A stretch of DNA of 64,000 nt from Sinotaia quadrata (lineage: Eukaryota > Mollusca > Gastropoda > Architaenioglossa > Viviparidae), in assembly GCA_028829895.1 (NCBI GenBank), contig CM054182.1, forward strand, positions 58,424,879 through 58,488,878, in the 5' to 3' direction. A program made the position numbers and the translations under genes. Positions 12,600-25,703 of the stretch are shown here, one piece after another. The notes under the pieces are model-generated. The model was not told where the DNA came from. It ran no database searches and worked only from the letters and a program-made list of their open reading frames with translations. The stretch's first letter is position 1, and every line of letters begins with the position of its first letter.

Positions 12600-13130
12600 A
12601 TGCACCACCACTACTACTACCACCTACTACTACTGAGACAGAAGAGGTCATAATACTGTGGGACTTCAAGATAAGGACAGTTAAAATAATTCCTGCACGA
12701 AGACCAGACATTGCAGTTCTCAATAAATCTAACAGAAGAGCAGCACTCAACAAAGTCACTGTTCCAAGTGATAGAAACATAAAAACAAAAGAAAGATAAA
12801 AAATAGAAATATACCAGGATCTCAGATAAGAAATTCAGAAACTGTGAAATGTAAAAGCAGAAATGATACCTGCAGTGATAGAAATCTTGGGGAACATAAC
12901 ATCTGAGTTGGAAGGCTATCTGAGTAAACTACCTAGAAAACATAGACTCACACCACTACTAAAAACAAAGCTCCTTGAAGTGCCCACATCTTCCGTAAAA
13001 CCTTCATTCTCCCAGAATCTTCAAAAGATTTCAAGACCTTGATTCACAACCGACAGTCAAGAAAAATTGTGAAAAATGATGATGATGATGATTGTCATAT
13101 TCTGTAACCACCTCTTGTATAATTAAATTT
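12600..13130 (+). mobile_element. Non-LTR retrotransposon (LINE) 3' end, pol C-terminal remnant
   Basis: One frame read through three stop codons (near 12797, 12826 and 12844) gives the conserved region that follows the reverse transcriptase in many animal LINEs. Landmarks are ILWDFKIRT, ARRPDIAVLNKSNRRA, VPSDRNIKTKER, a degraded IEIYQDLR, and YLSKLPRKH then LTPLLKTKLL. A short 3' UTR follows with a (GAT)n run at about 13077-13092. It is a 5'-truncated, dead copy. I cannot assign the clade with confidence. Confidence 0.8.
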
Positions 13131-14009
13131 GATAAATAAACCAAAACTACCTGCATTAAGAATATATCATCACAATTCATGTGCTCACCCCAAAATATCT
13201 TGGAAACTAAAATTGAAACTCTCATTTTGACCTCAGTATCAGCCTATACCAGCATACATGATGCACAAGCTGTCAACATAAACTTAATTACTCTGATGCT
13301 GAAAATGCATGCCAGTGGGCAAGTTTAATATCTAATTTAGGGTTAGAAACGGTTTTTTCTTTTCTTATTTCCATACATTATTGGAAGTTTAAAAAGTATG
13401 GTTTTAGGAATAAATCCTTTCCAGTTTTTCCAGCACCATCAGTGAGCAATTTGAAAACAGTGTACAAACCAAACTTGGGTGGATATTTTCCATTGTTCCC
13501 ATGAGAACAGATGAAATGCCTACCTTTGTTGATTAATAAATGCCACAAGATAAAAATCATAATGGGATTTAACTCTACCATATTGATTATAAATTATATT
13601 TTAAACACATTATTATTTCATTCTTAGTAATTCAAGGTACACGAAACTCTTTTGTTCCAGCAATTGTTAGATCAAAGTTTATTACTCGTACCATTGTGTG
13701 ATTAATATAATCAACCAATTGTTTTACTGATAATTGTAAACTGTCTGACACACATTGATTAACTTATATAAATTTATGTTCTTTTAACAATATTAATAAC
13801 ATTGTTGATTGTGTTTAAATATTGTACAGATGATGAAATAATGTATATTTAATTAAGTTGTATATGAATGAGAGGAGTGTCATGTCATGTCATGTCAGCT
13901 AATGTCTTATCAAAAATCCTTTCACACAACCCTTGCAGAATAACTATGTGTGTTAACCAGTAGTTATAATGTATATCATTGTTTTCTGAGAGAGGGAGAT
14001 AGATGCCTG

Positions 14010-14146
14010 CAGTTATTTTGTGGCTAGAGGATACTCATGGTAAAAGTTACCCCCTTTCTTTAGATTGCAGCATGCGACAGTTATTTTGTGGCTAGAGGAA
14101 ACTCATGGTAAAAGTTACCCCCTTTCTTTAGATTGCAGCATGCGAC
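14010..14146. repeat. Direct duplication, 68-bp unit, two copies
   Basis: CAGTTATTTTGTGGCTAGAG starts at 14010 and again at 14078; one base differs in the first third. Confidence 0.95.
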
Positions 14147-14733
14147 AGTTGTGACAACTGCTACAGCTGCATACCAGCATATTCTCCAAGGACTGATGTC
14201 TGGGCCTGTACCAGTGCCAAAAAGTAACTGCATCAACTGTGATTGCTGTATTCACATCCAGTCAGTTAAACTCGGATTGAAGGGAAGGCCTGACCTCTAC
14301 TGAATAGAGATAAGTCAGCAATCTTGCTGCTGTCACTTGAAATAATTAACATTCATTTTATTGACATTTCCCAAGTTACAATGTCAGAAGTCCACAACTC
14401 TAGTCATCTTGATGATTAGTAAAAATTGACATTATAATATCCTAATTATAGTACCAATCTTAATTGCACTTACACCTAATGTTTATTCATTAATAAATAG
14501 TTTGTCACTAGAACCACAGAGTAGCTTATTTTATTCACATTTTCCATCTTCTAAATAATCAGGATCATTGGGTGGCTGGGGGGCTAGACTATTGTCTATC
14601 TCATATCTATATCCATAATCACTCTGCAGCCAGTCCTGGAACGGGGACTCTTCCTGTCACTTTAGTTAATGCAGGAAAAGGGGGAGAGTGCATTCGTACT
14701 ACCATTATTCCTGACCAGCCACCTCACCAGACG

Positions 14734-14776
14734 TAATAATAATAATAATAATAAGAAGAAGAAGAAGAAGAAGAAG
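14734..14776. repeat. (AAT)n-(AAG)n microsatellite
   Basis: Two adjoining trinucleotide tracts. Confidence 0.95.
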
Positions 14777-15372
14777 TAGATCAAATGGAGAAAAAGAAAG
14801 TATAAAAAGGCAAATAAAACAAATGAGTAGTTCATACACACGAAGAAACCAAATAAGCATTCAACACTATCTGCACAAAACACAAGGGTTAACCTAAGAT
14901 TTAGATATAAGTTTAGGGTTTCTGTTTTTTTATTTACACAAGGGTTAATATTTATAGATAGGTTCATGTTGGTGCTATTAGCTGCACAGATTTAGTCCAT
15001 CAATTCAGCACTAAAAACAATACTGAAGTTTTTCTAGGGAAGAGTTGGAAGGGAGGTGTCGCTTTTTTTACTTCTCATATATCCCACTGTACTTTCCAAA
15101 AATATGCATTTGTAAACAAACTTAAGGGAATGAGTACTACCGAAATCTAGTATAGTCTAAGCCTCTATAACATTATTAGATAATATTTTTTTTATTTTAA
15201 AAAAAAACTTGCTGAACGGGATGTTAGAACAATTTTATTGAAGTAAATCACAGTAATCTCCAATTGCGTAGGTGGGCTGCAACACGTTACCTCTTTCATG
15301 AACCCCGACAACGTAGGCCTACCGAGCTTCGTTAGGGGCTGCAAAAGATTTCTTCTTATCAGTACGCATACC

Positions 15373-15540
15373 GTCACATGTTTGTTGGAGACGGTCGAAT
15401 GCTCGCGCCTAATATTCTTATTGACTGAAGTCTAGTTGCCGTCACAGAGACTAACACATGTTTGTAGGAGACGGTCGAATACTCGCGCACTAGTATTCTT
15501 ATGGACTGAAGTCTAGTTGCCGTCACAGACACTAACACAG
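15373..15540. repeat. Direct duplication, 80-bp unit, two copies
   Basis: CACATGTTTGTTGGAGACGG starts at 15375 and, with one change, at 15455. Both copies end in GTTGCCGTCACAGA. Confidence 0.93.
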
Positions 15541-17758
15541 AGGAATGGCGTTAAGGATATACTAGCGTGAAATTATGAGCAGTGGATAGTATACTACTGT
15601 ATTCATCTAAACATTGCCAGGTAATAAAAATGTCACTTGCACAGATGTGTATGTCACTAAAGCAAATAAAAAAAATAAGTGCTTATGATCGTCTAATGCG
15701 AATATACAATACTTCCTACCCGGATATAACTGATCGAGGATAAACATGACAACATACGTTTCTGTTTATTAAAATATATTTTTTTAAAATATTTTTTACT
15801 TTCTCTCTCTCTCTCTATTTTTTACGCTAGCAAAAGTTGATTTGTCGCTAAGTGGGAAAGTCATAATTACTGCAGAAATAATTATGAAAATCGGAGAGAA
15901 GAGTTAATAAGCCCAGCGAATTACTAAATTTCGTTTCAAACTCTTTACCCATTTACCAGATTACTAAATGCAACACTCCAAGCAGAATATTACTCAAACG
16001 CATGCGCACACTCGCAGTAATTTCTCACTCTGACGACAAATCGAAAACATGTATAATGACTGTTGTAGTTAAAATTAAGATAAAATTATATGAGTGTTGT
16101 GTAAAGAACGTAACATTTTATTGCAGGAAAATTGTTTTGTTCTTTGCGTATTCTGCATTTTTGGTAATAATCTTTACTGAGATTGTTATTTTTATATTGT
16201 TGGTTCTGGAAGCGTATTACACGACTGTCTTAGTTAAGATATCTCATAATCAGCGAAAATATTTAACTCTCTATTAAGTAAAACGCTGTGTCCACCATAA
16301 CGCTTAGAATTATAATCTCATTGTAATGATTTTCTCCACAATACTCTGAGATTCTGTTTGAGGTGTTACCTAATACTGAAAAACAATTTTAGAAAAAAAG
16401 TTAAATAATTCAGACAGTTACTTGCATTTATTATTTTCTAATGATAACAGTATTTTAAGTTAATGACATATGCAGGACTTAGTCGGAAGCTGATGTGGTT
16501 TGGTTAGCTGCATTAGGAACAATGATTTCAGTCACGTGTCAAGGTCTTGATGTCAAGGAAACGTAGCATGCTACTGTGTATAATGAGTCCCACTAAGTAA
16601 GACATGACAGTCTCCCATTCGGTTTGACTCAGTATTACTGAAATCTTATCTCGTGACGCTGCAGCAGTGATAACTCACTTTTAAAAAAAATCAAACGCCT
16701 TAACAAAAAAAGAAACAGAAGGAATCAAAATTAATATTTGTTGTGATGTTCATTTCGTCAGTATTTATATTTCCTTGATTTCAGTTTTATAAAGACAGAG
16801 GACTGTGAGAATCAGCAATAGACACAACGAGCATGGAGTGGGATTGGTGCGGCAAGCTTAGACCATCTCGAGACTCCAGAACTTGTGTTTATTTTGGTTT
16901 TATTCTTATTATTGCAAGCGGGCAAAACTTCGGGTGAAATCATTAACAGGCAGAATAGAACCTCACACCAGATGGACCACCTGTGCTTTAAAAAAAATTT
17001 TTTTTGTTGTGCGCATTTGACAATGTCACACCCGGATGTAAATACCAACAAGGGGCTCCTTATGTGCCGGTATAGGACACTAAACAAAGTAAAGTATGGA
17101 ACAAGACATAAGTGTCCGTATACATAAAATATGACTGCCTCAAAAAAAGTTTGTCTGAAGGTCGGATCAATTCTTTATATGACAAAGAAGCACACGTGGA
17201 CTCTAACTCTCTAGGTGCATCAAAACAACCAAAGTGATAGAAGTATATAGATGTTTACGATAGATTGTTAAATAGATTTTTTCTTTACCCAGCTTCCAGT
17301 TAAGTGCCTGCAGCAATGCTTTCACTCAATGCGTGTACATGAGACGCACAGACTGATCAAATTAGCAGTCTGAGACTACTCGATCTTTCCCGGACTCTGG
17401 CTTGTCAGTACTACAAGCTCCTTGAAGTCTAGCGTTATTATTACTACTATAAATAAATATTATAATTATTTTCTTACCGAAGTTTCCGGTTCTTTGTAAA
17501 AGTTTTGTCTATGCCGTCTGCATGCAACTGAATTAAAACCTCCACCTCATTTCCCATTGAAACTGTCATAAATGTCTGTCTTTGGTCCTCACTGTCTGTT
17601 CTGAGTCGCAAGAATATTGCCAAGTACTACAGATGTCCAACTGTCAGTTTACGTATGGCTTTGTCACTGAATCAGGTTTGTTTTATTTTTCTCCAGAGCT
17701 GTTGCTATCGGAACAGTGCAGAAGGAAATAATTATTGGACATTTACATACATATTTAT
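15541..17758. other. No gene seen
   Basis: AT-rich DNA with a CT tract near 15805. The frame at 16002-16277 is hydrophobic by composition only. Confidence 0.45.
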
Positions 17759-17777
17759 GTGTGTGAGTGTGTGTGCG

Positions 17778-17831
<54 letters not shown>
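17759..17831. repeat. (TG)n microsatellite
   Basis: TG units with three early interruptions, then uninterrupted. Confidence 0.97.
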
Positions 17832-17832
<1 letters not shown>

Positions 17833-19138
17833 ACGCGCATACATAACGTAGACACATAAACATACATGCTTATATCAGATATGTATGAAAATGGGATAAT
17901 AACAATGAAAAATGGCTTGGAAACATAGATCTAATTACTCAGTGGACACTGGATATCTGTAAAAGGACCTGTTTCTGAGCTAAATTTAAATGTCGGAGAC
18001 AACGGTTTTCGTTGGCTTTCGTTGTCACAAAAACAATTAAAATTGAAGAAGTTTGGAAAATGCATGAATCCAGCTATATGGATAGCTTAGGCGAAGTCTG
18101 TTTCTTTCTCACCATACCACCGTCATTCGCACACCCACCCACCCATACACACGCAAGCACGCACGAACTACACACATCCGGACACTAGTATTAAAAAAAA
18201 AAGTTTTAAATACATATAGGAAACGTTTATGGAGGCTTTTTAACATTTACTGATTACTGAGCTACACCCTTCTGTCTGAAAACTACCTCCCACCTCTTCC
18301 TCTTTTTCTGACCTCTGACCCTTTCTCTCTCTACAACTGATAAACTGGCAGCGTCACAAAGGGACAATCAGGGAAAAGGCTATCATTTCTCACTTTTATC
18401 TTTTTGAAGCAGAAAAGTAATGACTGCCATTTAGCTGGATCAGCGAGTTAAAATAGTGACTGACGAACAACACATAAGTAAAAACAAAAGAGAAAATGTT
18501 AAGTGATATTAAACAGACACATTTGCGCAGACTGTGCGATCGAAATAGCAGGTTGCTGAGATGGGAAAACCATTAGCTGTCGGTTCTCTTGTCGGAATAT
18601 GCCAAGATTCCAAGTAGACTTTTGCTGGACCTTAAATTCAGTCACACAGTCACCAGGAAAAAAACACCGAGGAGGGGGTGGGGGCTCTGAACACACTGAT
18701 TTCGGTTACCGTTGTAACTCATTGTGTTTAAATCATGTTGTCCTTTATAGGTAAAATTCGTCTAGGTTTGTGTTGTCCTAAATGGAAATCGCCGGTTTAG
18801 TTAACATCTGATGATGCAAATGTAAAATATACTTTTCGATTTTGTCCTCCTCTTCTTTCAGTTAATGATAATAATAATGAAATGCATTGCATATTAGTAA
18901 TTGAAGTAAATACGGAATATTCCCAATTTTATAAAACTTTGTTTCAATGCAAGAAGGGGTAAGTGAAGGACGGGAAGCTTAGAGAAAATACCAGAGACAG
19001 CTTTACTGCTCTCTTATATATTGTTTACTTCCCTTGGCATGTTATGAGAGTTGAGTACTCTTGTAGTTTAAAAGTATTTGCCTGTAAAATTGTCCAGTGC
19101 TCTTTTGCTGTCGCCTTGTACGAGCCACTCTTAGTTCC

Positions 19139-19246
<108 letters not shown>

Positions 19247-19718
19247 TTGGACATTAAGTTTTGATTTAACTAAAATGCCGGCAACATCGAGCATATTCCT
19301 TCATCTATTTCAATCTCATTCGTTATACTTGTTTACTTGTATAATTATCTACTTACTGTCCATTTACCGCTTTCTCACTCACTCACTCTTTTTTAGCTCT
19401 CCAGTTCAACACATCTATAAACGGAGCTTTAATTTAGCTAATTCAAAGTTATGAGATTAATGTATTGCATACATGTTGTAGTTTTACTCTAACAAAGTGC
19501 CATAACTAAGTTAACTGTTTTTATCTTTCACTCTGAAAGAAGAAAAGGAAGAAACCAATCAAAACAACAAAAGCAAATAAACAGCAACAAAACCCATAGT
19601 GAAAGTTGACAAGTACGAAGACCGAAGTGTTGCTATTTATAGACTTGTAGTTGTGTCTGTTCATGGAAATAATTATTTGCCGTAGTTTTTTCCTGCCCAG
19701 AGTTCCCCGTGTTTATAA

Positions 19719-19760
19719 CAACACACACACACACACATGCACACACACACACACACACAT

Positions 19761-19810
<50 letters not shown>

Positions 19811-19812
19811 AC
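19719..19812. repeat. (CA)n microsatellite, interrupted
   Basis: CA units interrupted twice by ATGC and once by AT. Confidence 0.97.
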
Positions 19813-20965
19813 ATGCGAATATACAAGACAATGATAGGGACACTGACGCCCGAAAAGTCCATGTATACTCTGCTACAGTAGAAATATATATATAAATTAA
19901 GTATGCATCTGACCTTTTCGTGGATAAATACGGTACAAATAAATTATTTTTACTGGACTTCTACAGAGACAAGTGCACTTAAGCATATATATATTTTTCT
20001 CCAGAGACAATTGCGATATACAAGACTACTCCATCTTAAATAAATTGCTGACTTTGAATGAACATACACCAGTATGAGTGGTTGACCTCCAGCATTAAAC
20101 GCTCATTTAATATACGTAATATAAATGACTGTTGAATGAACGGTTCAAGTGTATTACTGAATACCAATTTCATCCTATCCACTGAACATCACTACAGTAA
20201 ACAACAACAGCAACAAACTCCAACAGTTTCCAACTCCGCAGAAAACATTCATTAACAGAAAAATAGGCTTCAAATCAACAAAATTCAGGTTCATTGTCGA
20301 CGAAAAACCAGAAAAAATCAGTCCCTAAGTCAACTGAGAACAGTGTCCAATTCTAAAGAAAAATGTTCCAAGTTAACTGTTTGATCGACTTTTAAGTAAA
20401 ACAAACTTCGACTAATGTGAAAATTGTTTGTAGACAATCGCACAGCTGAGTTGGCTCTTGTCGATCCACCTGAAGGCTATTAACTGGCACCTTGTTTTTC
20501 ACTCTCGGAAAAAACTCCGCCGGTCGTCATGGTTACTCTGATGTCATGCTCTTTGCTTGCTGTTCGTTAACTAAAGTTCACTCTTTTCTCTTCTGAGTCA
20601 TCATTACCCCCCACCTCACTTCTTGAATTCCTTGTTGTGATCTGAAATAATTTAAAAGTACGTCTACGTATTAAGTTCTTCGGTGTCTGTATCATGGCTG
20701 GCCTGCATATAAATATAACGCTTTATCCCTGCAGGGTGAAAAAATACAAAACAAAAATTAAAATCATAAACAAAAAAACAAAACCCCACAACAGTAATAC
20801 AGTAACAACAAACTTTAGTGCACAGAAGTCAGTAATTCTTATTTCTCTTTCTCTGATCTTTTGTCTTTTTTAACTGGAGTGAAAATCGTGTATAAATATA
20901 TATGTATGCATGTTTGTATGTATGTTTCAGTATGTAGCGCGCGAGTGTGTGACTGTGCATGCATG

Positions 20966-21004
<39 letters not shown>
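20966..21004. repeat. (TG)n microsatellite
   Basis: Preceded by a TGTATGTATG- and GCATGCATGC-type tract. Confidence 0.97.
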
Positions 21005-21005
<1 letters not shown>

Positions 21006-21127
21006 GTAATTTGTTTATAAGAGCATGGTTGTGGGCTTATCTTAGCGGGAAATTGTAGGTCAACTGTCTCTAACGTCGGTCCACTATTCAAGAGAAATCA
21101 ACAGCAACCCTTGCCCCCTCCCTCCCT

Positions 21128-21129
<2 letters not shown>

Positions 21130-21170
<41 letters not shown>
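21130..21170. repeat. (CA)n microsatellite
   Basis: About 20 units, 125 bases after a (TG)n tract; the two could pair as an inverted repeat. Confidence 0.97.
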
Positions 21171-21172
<2 letters not shown>

Positions 21173-21599
21173 TACGAATATACACCATCTATGTACGTAA
21201 ATTTTAACATACGACTAAAACCACCACCCCCATTCGAAAATCCCATTTTCAAATTGATAAATTTTACACAACACAATTTTTATATCAACAAAATTAGTAC
21301 TGATATTTTCCAGAATGAAATTTAAAATAATTAATACAAATGTTGAATAATAAATGTTATTACTTTTAGGTTATTGATTCCTACTATAATTTTGTGATGT
21401 CTTTGTATTGTTGTTGTTGCCTCGTTATCCTTGTAATTGTCAGTGGTATCGCAAAAACTGGGATAAAAATGTGACGTTACAGAAATAAATCTAATAGAAA
21501 TTAAGCACCTGTTTCAAACGTTAATTCAGCAGCTCAGAAAAAGCTGTAAACATGTCAAACTCCAATTTTTGTCGATGTAATTGGTAGATTCCTAGCGCT

Positions 21600-22320
21600 C
21601 ACTTATCCTAGTTCTAACTTTGCGCTTAGCTAAGACATGTCTTCTAAAGAAACTTAGCTACAATATGTTCATAACACTCACTCATCCTAGCTCTAACTTA
21701 GCATTTAGCTGAGACAACAGAGTGTGTTCTAACGTAGAGTTTAGATGAGACAGCAGAGTGTGCTCTAACTATTTATAGGAATTTAGCCACATTAGACTCG
21801 TAACACTTTTAGCTAAGAAAATAGCATCTGCTTGAGCAAGTTAAATAAACTTAGCTACGATAGGCTCACAACTTATATCAGGTCTAAAGTTGTGTTTGCC
21901 TTCGCAAATTAAAGAAATTCAACTACGATAAACTCACAACATTCACTTATCCCAGGTCTAAAGTTGCGTTTGACTTAATAAATTAGAGAGACTTAGCTAC
22001 GACAGTTTCACGGCACTCACTTATCCCAGGTCTAAAGTTGCGTTTGGTTTAGTAAATTAGAGAGTCTTAGCTCAGTCTCACGGTACTCACTTATCCCAGG
22101 TCTAAAGTTGCGTTTGACTTAATAAATTAGAGAGACTTAGCTACGACAGTTTCACGGCACTCACTTATCCCAGGTCTAAAGTTGCGTTTGGTTTAGTAAA
22201 TTAGAGAGTCTTAGCTCAGTCTCACGGTACTCACTTATCCCAGGTCTAAAGTTGCGTTTGGTTTAGTAAATTAGAGAGACTTAGCTATTACAGTCTCACT
22301 GCACTCACTTATCCCATCCC
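21600..22320. repeat. Minisatellite, 70-75-bp unit with a two-unit higher-order pattern
   Basis: TTATCCCAGGTCTAAAGTTG recurs at 22021, 22091, 22164 and 22234 (a final TTATCCCA at 22309). Steps alternate between 70 and 73-75 bases, and alternate copies are nearly identical. Older, diverged units extend left to about 21.6 kb and traces continue to about 22.9 kb. Confidence 0.92.
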
Positions 22321-22970
22321 CTATAGTTTCTTAAGTAAGGAAGTGGTGACTGCCTAAGCGAGATCAGAAACTTTTCTAAGAAAGGCTTAACCAATGCCGC
22401 GCAGCAGTTTCTAAATTCCGCGCACAAGTTTCGGTAGCAAGCTCAAACAACTGCTAGTTCCGCGCACACAGAAAAAAATATTAGAGGGAACTTTACTTAT
22501 AACAATTACTATTCCAGCTCTTAACTATAGCTGATAACAATAATTCTCCCGGCTCCATTATTGTTCTTTGCTAAAAGAGTATTACTTTTAGTATGCTAAA
22601 GAAACTTTGCTATGATAGAGGCAAAACACTCACTTATCTCAGAGCTTATGGCTGCGCTTTAAGTGAGATAGTGGTAATTGTTTTAGCGAGTTATAAAAAA
22701 TATATATATCATAAGTAAGTAGAGTAGACTTTACGTGTTCACTTTCTGCACTTAGCTAAGGCAGTGGTGAGCGAAAGAATCTTGACATAATTATTAGGCT
22801 CAAATACTTGCTTCCATAATTTTAACATTGTGCTGGATAAGAGGAGATAATTATCATAGCATGTTAAAGTAGTTTATCTAAGATAGTCTCAAAATACTTA
22901 GTTAACCCAGCTCTTAAAATGCACTAAATTTGACGAATACGTAAGTGAATTCCAAATATATAGCAATCTG

Positions 22971-23038
22971 TGGAGGAGTAAATTTGCCTATCCCTATTTC
23001 TAAACTTAATTCTTGTATAAATTGTTAAATGTCAAAGA
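22971..23038 (+). repeat. Dispersed repeat, copy 1 of a 65-bp element
   Basis: GGAGTAAATTTGCCTATCCC through TTGTTAAATGTCAAAG matches 37049-37115 at most positions. Confidence 0.8.
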
Positions 23039-23689
23039 ATGTTCGGCTTTCTGCTGTCAGAAAGAATGGGATACAGAATAGTGTCCTCTAATGAATTTTT
23101 TGGGATGTGGGGGTGGGTGGGGGTTTGAGTAAGGATGTTTGTTTTCTATACCGTCTATTATTTGTTTAAAACTCTTATCTATCATTCCTTTTAAACAATC
23201 ACTGATACAATGTAGATGAATTGAAAACATTTCAAATATAGACGTCAATGTATTTTTGGATTTAAATGTAACGCGCGCGCGTGTGTGGGTTATGCTTCTG
23301 TTTTTTAAAAAAACTGTTAGAGGGCTGCAGTCAACACATAGTAATAGCATCTATCAACATATGACAAAAAAGCAGTCCTTTATTGCCCACAATCTCTTAT
23401 ATAGTTTTCCAGCTCTATCTATGTATAACACATTCCCTTGAGCACATGGGAGTGTTTTTTCACATGACCAGCTTTACCCTCGAACATTTGGGAAGGTTTT
23501 GGGGGATTTTTTTTTTTGAGCGACGCTAAAGCGTCCTTGACCTTCGATCACGTGGGAGTTTTTTTCCCCCACATGGCCAGCTTTAAGCTGCATTGTTTTT
23601 GGGAACGAGCCCGTATTAGTTTTTAAATTCGCTTATCCGAAGAGAAATTTCTTCATTGATGGCATTATATAGTTTGTTTAGTTTCTGCT

Positions 23690-23900
23690 GATGTCTTTAA
23701 ATCTTTACTGTGATTGTTAGTTTACTATTCAATGATATACACTAGAAAACCTATTAAATACATCTGTTTCTATTTGTGATAAAAATCAGAGATGTACACC
23801 TGAAAACATATTAAATACATTTATTTTTATTTATGATCAAAAACAGTGATGTACACTGGAAAACATTCAATGCATTCATTTCTATTTATGATCAAAGCAG
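23690..23900. repeat. Tandem repeat, about 60-bp unit, 3-4 copies
   Basis: Units contain GATGTACACTGGAAAACAT, TTAAATACAT and TTTCTATTTATGATCAAA. A diverged copy may lie at 24110-24160. Confidence 0.85.
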
Positions 23901-23904
23901 TGAT

Positions 23905-24090
23905 CACCAACAGAGGGCAGTTGAGGCTGAGCGCCAAACTGGTGCGACCTTTTTCACCCCTTTCCGACAGCCCTCCCGCCTTCCCCCTCCAACACAAGTG
24001 TGAGGTGGTGGTGTCCCACACATTGCTCATGATCAGATAACGTCTGATGACGAAATGATCAATGCAAGCCCCTGTGGTGGCGTTAAACTG
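23905..24090. repeat. Dispersed repeat, copy A (SINE-like)
   Basis: GCGCCAAACTGGTGCGACCT, TTTCACCCCTTTCCG and CAGCCCTCC match, in the same order, a stretch at 55450-55600 inside the hAT element. Similarity continues through GAGGTGGTGGTGTCCC. It is an interspersed repeat of unknown class. Confidence 0.7.
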
Positions 24091-24438
24091 CTATCGAAAC
24101 ACACAAAACAGTGATGTAGAATATCTATTAGTTACACGTGTTTCTATTTAAGATTTAAGCATACTCTGCACAATCCCCACAAGTTAACTAAGAAGTCTTG
24201 TATTAAATAAAAATATTAAACTAATAAATTTGAGAAGTATCCAGTGTGTTCAAGTGTCTACAAAATAAACAAGCAAAGTATGGGGGTGGAGACCTAAAAT
24301 GTTAGAAGAACCGTGACGCGTGGGTAAATTATTCTTCACTGAAGACGAGACTTAATTTCTGATAAAATGAAAAGTAAGCATCATTTTAAAGAACCCACTC
24401 CACAAAAATGCACCAACAGTTCAATCATTTATTTATGC

Positions 24439-24441
<3 letters not shown>

Positions 24442-24488
<47 letters not shown>
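24442..24488. repeat. (CA)n microsatellite
   Basis: About 23 uninterrupted units. Confidence 0.97.
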
Positions 24489-24491
<3 letters not shown>

Positions 24492-24555
24492 CCATCTATT
24501 TAACTTCCATCAATTTTACTTTCCTTTCTCCATTAGTCTGTAGTATTGATAAAAA

Positions 24556-24812
24556 CCGACAGTAAAAATCATTTGCTAAATGATGCTCGAATTTTCACTT
24601 GCAATGTGACTTATAATCAAGCACGCGGAAATTTTTTGGAGCGAGCCGGTATTTTCACATGGCCAGCTTTACGTTGCATTATCGCTGTCGGGAAACAAAG
24701 ACAACATCAAAATACTCATTAAAAAAAAACAAAAAAAAAACCACACCGACGGTCAAGGTCACTTGCTAAATGATGCTCAAATTTTCACTAACAATTTGAC
24801 TTGTAATAAAGC
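24556..24812 (+). repeat. Duplicated block, two copies 190 bp apart
   Basis: CCGAC...TTGCTAAATGATGCTCGAAT at 24556-24622 recurs at 24746-24812. Between them CACATGGCCAGCTTTA recalls similar pieces at 23461 and 23570, so this is a local family of partial copies. Confidence 0.8.
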
Positions 24813-25480
24813 CTTCCAATAAACAAATTAATTTATGTTCCTAAATATGCATTCATTTAATTTCCCGTCATATGACGAGCAAATACTCTAGTTATTAATG
24901 TTATATTTAGATGGGTGCGATAAATCCTGTACATGCAATTTGATTTATGTCCACAAGTTTTCAAAATGCACAGTCTATATGGGTGAAAATGTAAAGGTTC
25001 ATTTAGTATAGTGTGAGTTTTTACACACATATTATGCTTTTTCTAAGTGTGAAAATTGTATGCACATTGTCGATTGACCAGATCAATGAAATTATGTACG
25101 TGTTTCATGACAAACAAATATGTAAATATTATTTGAAGTAAACAACCGTCACCTTTGTATTTCTTCGCTTTTCTATCATACTTAACAAGTGTGCTTTTGG
25201 TCTATGGATCTCAACACCTCTCTACTCTCTGTGTGTGTTTGTCATTGTGTCAGTGCACCTGTGTCAACTGGAAGAATTCGTCATGAATAAATTATATAAA
25301 CGCTTTCTGCGCTCGCTTGCTTTCATCTGTACATTCGCACCTGTGACGTCTGTAGGTCAACACAAAACAATGGATGTGTCTTTAGGAATACTTCTGTGTG
25401 GGAATAATTATGCACACGTGCGTTATTAATTTTTTGAATAACAAAGAAAAAAATCATATCAGTATTATATAAGTATACAC

Positions 25481-25629
25481 AACACACACACTGACACGCG
25501 CGCAAACACACATACACACACTGACAAGCGCGCACACACACATACAGGCGCGCGCGCGCACACGCACACACACACGCACGCACACGCACACACGCACACG
25601 CGCACGCACACGCACACACACGCGCACGC

Positions 25630-25701
<72 letters not shown>
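25481..25701. repeat. (CA)n/(CG)-interrupted long tract
   Basis: About 220 bases of alternating purine and pyrimidine: CA units with many GCGC and CACG steps, then about 35 pure CA units. Such tracts favour left-handed DNA. Confidence 0.97.

Positions 25702-25703
<2 letters not shown>

Larger units (their letters stand above)
13131..15372. other. No gene seen
   Basis: AT-rich DNA. It holds a CATGT triplication near 13880, the 68-bp duplication at 14010 and the AAT/AAG tract; open frames are short. Confidence 0.45.

Noticed and set aside
16002..16277. 91-codon hydrophobic frame
   Set aside because: AT-rich DNA gives Phe/Ile/Leu-rich frames by chance; no splice context or similarity supports it.
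21600..22320. Regularly spaced repeats that could suggest a CRISPR array
   Set aside because: Whole units repeat with no unique spacers, and the DNA is eukaryotic. It is a minisatellite.
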